The notes below the pieces were generated by a model. The model saw only the letters and a program-made list of their open reading frames with translations. It did no database searches and was not told the origin of the DNA. A DNA stretch of 6,175 nt from Beijerinckiaceae bacterium (GTDB lineage Bacteria > Pseudomonadota > Alphaproteobacteria > Rhizobiales > Beijerinckiaceae). The position numbers were made by a program, and so were the translations under genes. Positions 1 through 5,450 of this stretch are shown here, piece by piece (the first letter of the stretch is position 1; each line of letters starts with the position of its first letter). The stretch is from NCBI GenBank assembly GCA_027311205.1, contig DAICZI010000113.1:1-6175 (forward strand), given 5' to 3'.

Positions 1-170
1 GGCCAGACTTCTGAAAAACGACCGGACTTTTTCGCGACGGCCAGGCTGTCGCGCGCCGCCCGATCTGGCCGCACGGCAAGAGCGCCCCGGCTGCGGTGTC
101 CAGAATGTCACACCAGTATCGCAATCACCTGAGTATGCCGTTACAGGCGTTCTGGGTGTGCTTTAGCGCT
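1..170. other. Upstream stretch without a supportable gene
   Basis: No gene can be supported here. Two plus-strand frames are open from the left edge: one to a TGA near 130, ending in residues RCPECHTSIAIT, and one to a TAG near 163. Neither has a visible start or a family resemblance, so either could be the tail of an upstream gene or chance in GC-rich DNA. A small hairpin (33-38 with 48-53) lacks a following T-run on either strand, so it is not called a terminator. Confidence 0.4.
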
Positions 171-198
171 TTGGCCTGACGTTGGTTTCAGCTATATT
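171..198 (+). promoter_or_regulatory. Putative sigma70 promoter of the porin gene
   Basis: TTGGCC at 171-176 (4 of 6 to TTGACA) and TATATT at 193-198 (5 of 6 to TATAAT) are separated by 16 bases. Transcription would begin near 204-206, giving a leader of about 22 bases before the ATG at 228. This argues against the in-frame TTG at 201 as the start and makes the ATG at 207 nearly leaderless. It is a motif match only. Confidence 0.5.
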
Positions 199-227
199 TT
201 TTGTCGATGAATGGAGACATTGAAGCT

Positions 228-1673
228 ATGGGGCGAGCGGATCGGGCGAGGGGCGGGCGTTACGCTTTGCCGGGCAGGCTGCTTGCCGCCCTGCTGGTCG
301 CGTTTTTTCTCCAGAAGGCAGCAGCGCAAAGCGCCACGCCTGTGGCCAGCATCCCGGCAACGCCTGATCTTTGGACGCAAAGCACCCTGCTCGGCTCCCT
401 CGGCGGATTGCGGCCCTGGCTAAAAAGTCATGGCGTCACATTCGGGCTGACTGAAACCGACGAGTTGTGGGACAACACCACAGGCGGCATCCGCCGCGGG
501 CCGGTCTATGATGGTCTGGCTGAAGCTTCTTTGATGGTGGATACGGCCAAGGCTTTCGGGTGGCAGGGCGGCACCTTCAACGCCAGTGTGCTACAGCTTC
601 ACGGCCATTCAATCACCAATGACCATCTGCTGGCCCTGCACACCGCAACCAACAGCGAGGGCATGCCAGCGACGCGCCTCTGGGAGCTATGGTACGATCA
701 GGACTTGCCCGGCACGAACCTCGACATCAAAATTGGCCAGCAGAGCGTCGATCAAGAGTTTATTGCTCCCGATTATTCAGCCGTGTTTGTCAATGCCTCG
801 CTCGGATGGCCGGTGATGCCGACAAATGACCTTTACGCAGGCGGCCCTGCAGATCCTCTGTCATCATTGGGTGTTCGGCTGCGCGCCAAACTGGGCGCAA
901 ACCTCACCGCTTTGGTGGGCGTATTCGACGATAATCCGCCCGGCGGGCCGTTCAATGCTGACCCGGAGGTGTTGGGAGCGGAAGCCACCGGCACGCGCTT
1001 CAATCTTGGCACCGGGGCCTTGTGGATGGCAGAACTCCAGGTTCAAACCCACCAAAAGCCTGCCAAGGATTGCTCCAGCCTGTTCTGCGGGCTGCCCGGT
1101 GCGCTGAAACTGGGGCTCATGTATGACAGCGGCAGTTTCCCCGATCGGCGCCTGGGCGCGGATGGCCTGTCACTCGCCAATCCAGCAAGTTCGGGTGTGG
1201 CGCTGAAACATCGCGGCAATATGATGCCTTATGCTATCGCCAGCCAGATGCTCTGGCGCGACGCGACGGATGACCAGCGCAACCTCGGAGCCTTCGTGCG
1301 CGTGATGGCCGGACCCAGCGATCGCAATCTTGTAGATTTTTCGGTCGACGCCGGGCTGAACCTGCAAAGCCCGCTGCCGGGGCGCGATCATGATCGGCTT
1401 GCTTTTGCCTTCAGCTATGCCCACATCGGCGCGCACGCCACCCAACTTGACGCTGATACGGCGTTATTTGGTGGCAGACCCTATCGCTTGCGCTCCAGCG
1501 AAACCTTGTTTGAGGCGACGTATGAGGCGCAAATCAACCCATGGTGGGTGATGCAACCGGATTTCCAGTATATCGTCAGGCCTGGCGGCGGCATCAATGT
1601 GGCGGGAATTGGCAGCGCCAATCTTGCCGATGAGGCAATTTTCGGCCTGCACTCAGTGATAACCTTTCAATGA
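228..1673 (+). CDS. OprB-family carbohydrate-selective outer-membrane porin
   Basis: An outer-membrane beta-barrel protein of the OprB (carbohydrate-selective porin) family, which lets sugars or other small solutes diffuse into the periplasm. From the ATG at 228 it is 481 residues, a normal family length. Residues 1-33 form a Sec signal peptide: an Arg-rich start, the core LLAALLVAFFL, and a likely cut after KAAA. The mature part follows the OprB pattern: LRPWLKSHGVTF near the N terminus, then WELWYDQ, the conserved stretch around KIGQQSVDQEF, and GWPVMPTNDLYAGGPADPLSSLGVR, with GLMYDSGSFPD later. The start at 228 is preferred over TTG 201 or ATG 207 because GGAG (213-216) lies 11 bases upstream and the promoter -10 ends at 198. 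Oddities: a close cysteine pair (CSSLFC, encoded near 1070-1090) that could form a disulfide in a loop, and a C terminus ending ITFQ, so the usual terminal aromatic is penultimate. It is monocistronic and convergent with the kinase. Family assignment is confident; the substrate is unknown. Confidence 0.9.
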   Translation: MGRADRARGGRYALPGRLLAALLVAFFLQKAAAQSATPVASIPATPDLWTQSTLLGSLGGLRPWLKSHGVTFGLTETDELWDNTTGGIRRGPVYDGLAEASLMVDTAKAFGWQGGTFNASVLQLHGHSITNDHLLALHTATNSEGMPATRLWELWYDQDLPGTNLDIKIGQQSVDQEFIAPDYSAVFVNASLGWPVMPTNDLYAGGPADPLSSLGVRLRAKLGANLTALVGVFDDNPPGGPFNADPEVLGAEATGTRFNLGTGALWMAELQVQTHQKPAKDCSSLFCGLPGALKLGLMYDSGSFPDRRLGADGLSLANPASSGVALKHRGNMMPYAIASQMLWRDATDDQRNLGAFVRVMAGPSDRNLVDFSVDAGLNLQSPLPGRDHDRLAFAFSYAHIGAHATQLDADTALFGGRPYRLRSSETLFEATYEAQINPWWVMQPDFQYIVRPGGGINVAGIGSANLADEAIFGLHSVITFQ

Positions 1674-1676
1674 ATG

Positions 1677-1703
1677 GCGCAGCCCCGTAAAGTCCTTCTG
1701 CGC
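1677..1703. terminator. Weak inverted repeat between convergent genes
   Basis: GCGCAG (1677-1682) and CTGCGC (1698-1703) are complementary across a 15-base loop and fill nearly all of the 30-base gap between the porin and kinase stop codons. The position suits a bidirectional terminator. The stem is only 6 bp and has no T-run, so the call is weak; the stronger hairpin is at 1731-1757. Confidence 0.25.
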
Positions 1704-3110
1704 TTAGCGGCGGCGACTTATGCTGAATTGCGCCAGCGTGGCATTGCCACGCTGGCGGGTAAGGTTCAGCTTTGTGTCATAGAGCTCCAGAACATCGTCA
1801 ATGATGGCCAGGCCAAGGCCCGAGCCTTGCTCGCCAGTTGCCTCTGCGCCCTGTTCGGAAGGGTCATAGCCATCGTTGCGCACTTCCATCACAACCTGAT
1901 CCGGCTCCAGATGCGCTTTGATGAGGATGTGGCGGCGGGCGTTTTTGCGCGCGTTGTCCATGAGATTGCCCATGACCTCGCCAAAATCATCAGGATCCAT
2001 CGCCAGCTTCAAGTCCTCCGGCAGGGCATTTGTCCAGATCAGATCCCCGGCCCCCGGCATCCGCTCGAACAGATTGATCAGCCGCTCGACACTGGCATGG
2101 GCTTTTGTCTGCATGCCGCCCGCCGCGCTGGCACCGTGGGTGCGGGCGCGGGCAAGTTCGCGCTCAACAATGGCGCGCATCAGCGCCACCTGCTCTTCCA
2201 GAACGTCCCCCTCAGCATTTTGCGCGGCCGTGTGCCGCTGGGCCTCCATGGAAATGATGGTCAGGGGCGTCTTCAGGCCATGCGCGAGTGTGCCCGCCCG
2301 CCGGCGCGCCTTGGCGACCTGATCTTCCTGATGGGCCAACAGGCGGTTGACCACTTCGGCCAGCGGCGCGACCTCCTTGGGAAAATTGCCACGCAACCTG
2401 TCACTATCGCCGGAAATCACTGCGGCAAAGCGTGATTGAAGCGTGGTGAGCGGCCCAAGGCCGATCAATGTCTGCAAAATCGTGCCCACCAGCAGAACCA
2501 GCGCAATGAGCAGCAACGCGCCATAAAGGTTGCGGCGGAACACCGTCTGCAAATGGGCGATGGCGCGCTTGTCTTCAGCCACCTCGAGCACGAAATGGCG
2601 TTGCGCACCGCCCGTCCGCGCTGGATCGAGAAAGGCGACTTTGCGCGCCAGTGCAAATAAACGGGTGCGGTCAGGCCCGGTATCGCTATGGAAAACGCCC
2701 GTGATTTCTTTGTCATCGGGCAAGCTGGTCGTCCATAGGGATCGAGATTTCAGGATGATTTTGCCATTCTCGCTGATTTGCCAATAGGCACCGCTCTCCG
2801 GAATGTTGTAGCGGGGATCCGCCGGGCGGTGCCGCATCACAGCCTTGCCCTGATCCAGGCTGAACAAGCGCTCGAGTTCGAGAATCCTGATGTTCAGTTC
2901 CTGTCCCATGCGCGCCTGAAGCGCGGCATCGAAAGCATGGGTTATGAACCAGGCGGCGGCCCCCATGGTCGCGCCAACCATCAACCCGGAGATCAGGAAA
3001 ATGCGGGCGCGCACCGACCACGTTGCAATGACAGTGCGTTCCTCAATATCAGGTGCTGCGCGGGCACTCGCCCTGCGCACTTTAAGGGTGCTCATTGGTG
3101 GCGCGCTCAA
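1704..3110 (-). CDS. PhoQ-like membrane sensor histidine kinase
   Basis: An inner-membrane kinase that should autophosphorylate on His and pass the phosphate to the regulator encoded just upstream. Of 468 residues from TTG 3110: cytoplasmic tail 1-35, TM1 about 36-58, periplasmic sensor about 59-193 (including YNIPESGAYWQI and KSRSLW, typical of PhoQ-like kinases), TM2 about 194-218, then HAMP-like linker and dimerisation helix with the H-box TLAHGLKTPL (His277). The ATPase domain has the N-box GNLMDNARKN (Asn386) and G2 box GSGLGLAI (429-436). The G1 position reads RNDGYD (411-416), so the usual Asp of DxGxG is Asn. Only 14 residues separate G1 from G2, with no F-box. Start choice: TTG 3110 overlaps the regulator's TGA and has GAGGA six bases upstream; ATG 3095 (MSTLKVRR) is 11 bases past that stop with no good ribosome site. 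Signal unknown; members of this group often sense cations or peptides. Confidence 0.9.
   Translation of the reverse strand: MSAPPMSTLKVRRASARAAPDIEERTVIATWSVRARIFLISGLMVGATMGAAAWFITHAFDAALQARMGQELNIRILELERLFSLDQGKAVMRHRPADPRYNIPESGAYWQISENGKIILKSRSLWTTSLPDDKEITGVFHSDTGPDRTRLFALARKVAFLDPARTGGAQRHFVLEVAEDKRAIAHLQTVFRRNLYGALLLIALVLLVGTILQTLIGLGPLTTLQSRFAAVISGDSDRLRGNFPKEVAPLAEVVNRLLAHQEDQVAKARRRAGTLAHGLKTPLTIISMEAQRHTAAQNAEGDVLEEQVALMRAIVERELARARTHGASAAGGMQTKAHASVERLINLFERMPGAGDLIWTNALPEDLKLAMDPDDFGEVMGNLMDNARKNARRHILIKAHLEPDQVVMEVRNDGYDPSEQGAEATGEQGSGLGLAIIDDVLELYDTKLNLTRQRGNATLAQFSISRRR
1731..1757. repeat. Perfect 13-bp-arm inverted repeat (hairpin) in the kinase 3' end
   Basis: The arms 1731-1743 and 1745-1757 are exact reverse complements around one central T. 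As RNA this would fold into a very stable GC-rich hairpin on either strand. It lies 25 bases inside the kinase coding end, where it encodes residues of the stretch RQRGNATLA, and 57 bases past the porin stop. No T-run follows on either strand, so it is not a textbook intrinsic terminator. It could still pause polymerase or protect the 3' ends of the two convergent messages. Confidence 0.75.
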
Positions 3111-3769
3111 GCAACGTCCTCGACAATATAGCCGAGGCCGCGCCGCGTCACCACCATATCCGAGCCGACTTTCTTGCGCAGTCGGTTCATCAGCACTTCC
3201 AGTGCGTTGGAATCCGGCACGGCCTCACTGGCATAGACGTGATCCTGCAACTCGGTTTGCGGCACGATGCGCCCCTTGTTGGTGACCAGATAGCGCATCA
3301 TGCGATATTCCAGCGAGGTCAAGGTGATCGGCTTTTCGGCCCGTGTCACCAGCATGCGCCGCGTATCGATTTTCAGATCCCGCGCGCTCAGCACCGGCGT
3401 GGCCGCACCGCTGCCGCGTCGCAGGATGGCGCTGAGGCGGGCGACCAATTCCTCAACATAAAATGGCTTTGCCAGATAGTCATCGGCTCCGGCGTCAATG
3501 CCTGCCACCCGCTCGCGCCAGGCGCTTCGGGCGCTCAGGATCAAAACCGGCACTTGCGTGCCAGCCTCGCGCAGGCGCTTCAGCACGGTCAGGCCATCCA
3601 GTTTGGGCAGGCCAAGATCAAGCACGATGGCATCATAATCTTCCGTCCCGGCACGAAACCACGCCTCTTCGCCATCATGCACCAGATCCGGCAGGTAGCC
3701 AGAGTCCTTGAGGGCACGGCCAATGGACGAGGCAATTTTTTTCTCGTCCTCAACAACAAGAATGCGCAT
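3107..3769 (-). CDS. OmpR/PhoP-family response regulator
   Basis: A 220-residue cytoplasmic transcription factor, presumably activated by the kinase encoded next. The receiver domain (about 1-116) has the acidic pair Glu7/Asp8 in VVEDE, phospho-acceptor Asp51 in VLDLGLPKLDG, Ser79 in LILSA and Lys101 in DYLAKPF, so all residues needed for phosphorylation and switching are present. The winged-helix DNA-binding domain (about 125-217) shows the OmpR-type pattern: LTSLEYRMMRYL, the recognition-helix region NALEVLMNRLRKKVG, and the hairpin TRRGLGYIVE. Length is standard. ATG 3769 shares one base with the PepSY stop (TAATG) and has AGGAG nine bases upstream. The TGA at 3109-3107 overlaps the kinase start. 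Closest in feel to the PhoP/QseB group. Target genes are unknown; its own operon and the adjacent porin are reasonable guesses without site evidence. Confidence 0.95.
   Translation of the reverse strand: MRILVVEDEKKIASSIGRALKDSGYLPDLVHDGEEAWFRAGTEDYDAIVLDLGLPKLDGLTVLKRLREAGTQVPVLILSARSAWRERVAGIDAGADDYLAKPFYVEELVARLSAILRRGSGAATPVLSARDLKIDTRRMLVTRAEKPITLTSLEYRMMRYLVTNKGRIVPQTELQDHVYASEAVPDSNALEVLMNRLRKKVGSDMVVTRRGLGYIVEDVA
3117..3121 (-). promoter_or_regulatory. Ribosome binding site for the kinase, inside the regulator gene
   Basis: GAGGA lies six bases upstream of TTG 3110 and is encoded by the Glu-Asp codons near the regulator's C terminus (YIVEDVA). It is 21 bases from the ATG at 3095, too far to serve it. 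It therefore favours TTG as the start and points to translational coupling through the TTGA overlap. Confidence 0.6.
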
Positions 3770-4194
3770 TAGCGGGAGCTCCTGGCGATAAGACTATTGC
3801 TGGCGGCATCGATATAAACATCAACGTAGCGACCACGCCGCGACAGCACCACGATGTGATAGGCGAGGGCCTTGTTGCGACGCGTATAAAGACTGGCATT
3901 CAGCACTTCACCCGGCACCAGGGCGAGCGCATGGCCCATGGCCAATTCCAGGGGGACGGCTGCACGATGGCTCAGCGCCTCCTGCGCCTCGCGCATTTCG
4001 ATCTGATCGCGCTCGACGTCGTCTGACCCCGCAGGACTTTCACCATTGCCACCACTGGCACCGGAACCGGAACTGGCGCTGCCTCCGCCACCCCCATCGC
4101 CACCGTCACCATCTGCCCAGGCCGGGTCGGCAAGTAGCAGCGCCAGCAGCCCCATCGAGATGCTTGCCCCCATGAATTGACGCCGGTCAGGCAT
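3769..4194 (-). CDS. Small exported PepSY-domain protein of a two-component operon
   Basis: A 141-residue protein from ATG 4194 with three parts. The signal region (MPDRRQFMGASISMGLLALLLADPAWA) has a twin-arginine-like RRQFM followed by a hydrophobic stretch; it could be a Tat signal or an uncleaved membrane anchor. Next comes about 30 residues of Gly/Ser/Asp-rich linker (encoded about 4021-4113), low-complexity at the DNA level. The C-terminal PepSY domain of about 70 residues includes the family pattern LVPGEVLNASLY, a central LAYHIVVLSRRG and YVDVYIDAASNSLI. PepSY domains outside the cytoplasm are thought to modulate other proteins, and genes like this often precede OmpR-type regulator/kinase pairs, so a role in signal input is likely but inferred. 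An earlier in-frame ATG at 4230 adds MWFLHFLLADEA; it has no ribosome site, would put the RR motif deep, and sits close to possible promoter elements. Both starts lack a strong Shine-Dalgarno. Confidence 0.8.
   Translation of the reverse strand: MPDRRQFMGASISMGLLALLLADPAWADGDGGDGGGGGSASSGSGASGGNGESPAGSDDVERDQIEMREAQEALSHRAAVPLELAMGHALALVPGEVLNASLYTRRNKALAYHIVVLSRRGRYVDVYIDAASNSLIARSSR
3779..3783 (-). promoter_or_regulatory. Ribosome binding site for the response regulator
   Basis: AGGAG lies nine bases before ATG 3769, inside the last codons of the PepSY gene (Arg-Ser read as AGG AGC). With the TAATG junction it suggests that ribosomes finishing PepSY restart on the regulator. Confidence 0.6.
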
Positions 4195-4230
4195 GGCCTC
4201 ATCCGCCAGCAGGAAATGTAAAAACCACAT

Positions 4231-4408
4231 TTAGACTGCTTGAACTGACGTCAAGCTTACAGCTTTTGTGCGGCAATGTGGTGGTGCGTGTTGGATTGGA
4301 TTAATAATGTCGCTGCCTTGGCGGATACTCGGCGCGGACGCGGCGAGAGGGAGCACAATTCATCCAAGCGCAGCCATCACGCGCCCGGCTTGCAGTGTTC
4401 GGGCGGGC
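4231..4408. other. Spacer between the hydrolase gene and the PepSY operon
   Basis: No gene is supported. It holds the inverted repeat at 4238-4256, an AT-richer patch near 4291-4308 with a short tandem (TTGGATTGGATT), and a weak GCCCG/CGGGC pair (4383-4387, 4400-4404) just past the hydrolase stop with no T-run. The small open frames here are chance extensions of shadow frames. Confidence 0.5.
4238..4256. promoter_or_regulatory. Inverted repeat in the control region of the PepSY/RR/HK operon
   Basis: GCTTGA (4238-4243) and TCAAGC (4251-4256) are exact reverse complements around seven bases, and the right half contains the 8-bp palindrome TGACGTCA (4246-4253). On the minus strand, TTGACG at 4254-4249 resembles a -35 element, but the possible -10 elements (TAAATG at 4233-4228 with a 15-base spacer, or TACATT at 4220-4215) are poor. 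The site is about 45 bases before ATG 4194 and suits an operator or promoter. OmpR-type regulators usually bind direct repeats, so self-regulation is not implied. Confidence 0.35.
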
Positions 4409-5329
4409 TCACAGCGCCCGATAGCTCGCGGTGAGCAGAGGCGGTCCCTCGCAGGCGGCTTTGCCCCTGGCGACAAGATCCTCCATGTGTGCATAGACCG
4501 AGAGTGCGGCAGCGCCCTTGAGGCGCGGGTCAAGCCCGGAATAAATCGCCGCGACAATCGCCGGAATGGTCGCATTGCCCTGGCGCAATTGGCCAAGGAT
4601 CGAGGTTTCACGCTGGCGGCGATGGGTGATGAGCGCGCGCACAAAGCGTTGCGGCTCGGTCAGAGCCCCGCCGTGACCAGGCCAATAGACCAGGTCATCG
4701 CGCGTCAGCATTTTGGCCAGCGAGGCCATGTAAGGCCCCATCGCACCGTCAGGCGGCGCAACGATGGAGGTTGACCACGCCATCACGTGATCGCCTGAAA
4801 ACAACGCGCGCTCCTGCGGCAGTGCAAAAGCCAGATGGTTCATGGTGTGGCCGGGCGTGGCGATGGCCACCAACTCAAAATCCTCGCAAGCCAAACCATC
4901 CCCGTCGGCAAGAATGCGGGCCGGCTGGTGGGCGAGATCATTGGAGCCCTCCATGGTCGAGGTTTCGCCCAGCGCCAAGGCACGCGCCGGAACATGCGGC
5001 CCGCAGCCGATAATCGGTGCGCCGGTCGCCTGTGCCAGCGCGCGGGCCAGCGGTGCGTGATCCCGATGGGTGTGCGTGACCATAATGGCCGACACTTCGG
5101 CATCGCCGATCGCCGCCAGCAAGCGTGCCAGATGCTCCGCATCCTCCGGGCCGGGATCAATGACAACAAGTTTGCGGGTGCCCACCAGATAGGTACACGT
5201 GCCGGTAAAGGTGAAAGGCCCGCCATTGGGCGCGATCAGGCGGCGCACTCGGGCCGAAAGCACATCCACCAGGCCCGCTTGCGGCGCGGCGGTGTTGAGC
5301 GGAATTTCGATGATGCCGGTTGTGGTCAC
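4409..5329 (-). CDS. MBL-fold metallohydrolase, LACTB2-like with C-terminal winged helix
   Basis: A cytoplasmic metallo-beta-lactamase-fold hydrolase of about 306 residues from GTG 5329. The core opens with RRLIAPNGGPFTFTGTCTYLVG and VVIDPGPED. All expected metal ligands are present: THTHRDH (His86, His88, Asp90, His91), His161 in ATPGHTMNH, Asp180 in SGDHVM and His219 in WPGHGG, so a binuclear, active enzyme is expected. The C-terminal segment LRQGNATIPAIVAAIYSGLD onward fits the small winged-helix domain that follows the fold in LACTB2-like proteins. Human LACTB2 cuts single-stranded RNA, but the substrate of bacterial relatives is generally unknown. GTG 5329 is chosen because the conserved part begins just after it and a G-run (5339-5334) lies four bases upstream. 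Longer starts at ATG 5407 or TTG 5449 would encode a weakly family-like tail across palindromes and the bioY promoter region. The gene is divergent from bioY. Confidence 0.88.
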   Translation of the reverse strand: MTTTGIIEIPLNTAAPQAGLVDVLSARVRRLIAPNGGPFTFTGTCTYLVGTRKLVVIDPGPEDAEHLARLLAAIGDAEVSAIMVTHTHRDHAPLARALAQATGAPIIGCGPHVPARALALGETSTMEGSNDLAHQPARILADGDGLACEDFELVAIATPGHTMNHLAFALPQERALFSGDHVMAWSTSIVAPPDGAMGPYMASLAKMLTRDDLVYWPGHGGALTEPQRFVRALITHRRQRETSILGQLRQGNATIPAIVAAIYSGLDPRLKGAAALSVYAHMEDLVARGKAACEGPPLLTASYRAL

Positions 5330-5338
5330 GATGCCCCC

Positions 5339-5350
5339 CAGGAATTCCTG
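5339..5350. promoter_or_regulatory. 12-bp perfect palindrome, hydrolase/bioY divergent region
   Basis: CAGGAATTCCTG is self-complementary over all 12 bases and lies 10 bases upstream of the hydrolase GTG start. It shares the GGAAT/ATTCC half-site with the palindrome at 5368-5381. It could be an operator; a 12-bp perfect palindrome can also occur by chance. Confidence 0.35.
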
Positions 5351-5367
5351 CAGGATATGCACAGGTT

Positions 5368-5381
5368 TGGAATCTATTCCA
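5368..5381. promoter_or_regulatory. 14-bp inverted repeat, hydrolase/bioY divergent region
   Basis: TGGAAT and ATTCCA flank two bases (CT), giving a 6-bp-arm palindrome. It sits about 8 bases upstream of the candidate bioY -35, and its centre is 30 bases from the centre of the other palindrome, close to three helical turns, as expected for paired sites of one dimeric regulator. Confidence 0.4.
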
Positions 5382-5389
5382 GCAGGAAG

Positions 5390-5418
5390 CTTGTTGCGAT
5401 GCAGCATTATCTCTATGC
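5390..5418 (+). promoter_or_regulatory. Putative bioY promoter
   Basis: CTTGTT (5390-5395) and CTATGC (5413-5418) are spaced by 17 bases, each matching 4 of 6 positions of the alphaproteobacterial CTTGAC-N17-CTATAT housekeeping pattern. Transcription would start near 5425, about 26 bases before the bioY ATG. TTATCTCTAT (5408-5417), overlapping the -10, differs at two of ten positions from the BioR operator TTATCTATAA of alphaproteobacterial biotin genes. That is suggestive only. Confidence 0.35.
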
Positions 5419-5439
5419 AGGCCTCTTTCTGGATCAATT

Positions 5440-5444
5440 GAGGA
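5440..5444 (+). promoter_or_regulatory. Ribosome binding site of bioY
   Basis: GAGGA lies six bases before ATG 5451, a strong site that fixes this start. Confidence 0.7.
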
Positions 5445-5450
5445 ACCAAA

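Noticed and set aside
33..53. Hairpin CGCGAC/GTCGCG near the left edge as a terminator
   Set aside because: The T-run precedes the stem on the plus strand and becomes an A-run after it on the minus strand, so neither direction has terminator polarity.
95..114. GGTGT/ACACC inverted repeat upstream of the porin as an operator
   Set aside because: Arms of 5 bp with a 10-base spacer are expected by chance in this amount of sequence, and the site is about 60 bases upstream of the promoter.
1674..2435. 253-residue plus-strand open frame directly after the porin stop
   Set aside because: It is antisense to the kinase ATPase and dimerisation domains, which carry intact motifs. Its composition is that of a shadow of GC-rich coding DNA. 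The ATG next to the porin stop looks like coupling, but nothing supports a protein.
3095..3772. 225-residue plus-strand open frame opposite the response regulator
   Set aside because: It is the exact mirror of a textbook OmpR-family gene and has a His/Gln-rich, domain-free product.
4021..4113. Glycine/serine-rich stretch as a sign of frameshift or contamination
   Set aside because: The frame continues cleanly from the signal region through the linker into a recognisable PepSY domain and ends in a TAATG junction, so it is a genuine low-complexity linker.
4383..4404. GCCCG/CGGGC pair after the hydrolase stop as an intrinsic terminator
   Set aside because: The stem is only 5 bp with a 12-base loop and no T-run, which is weak in DNA of this GC content.
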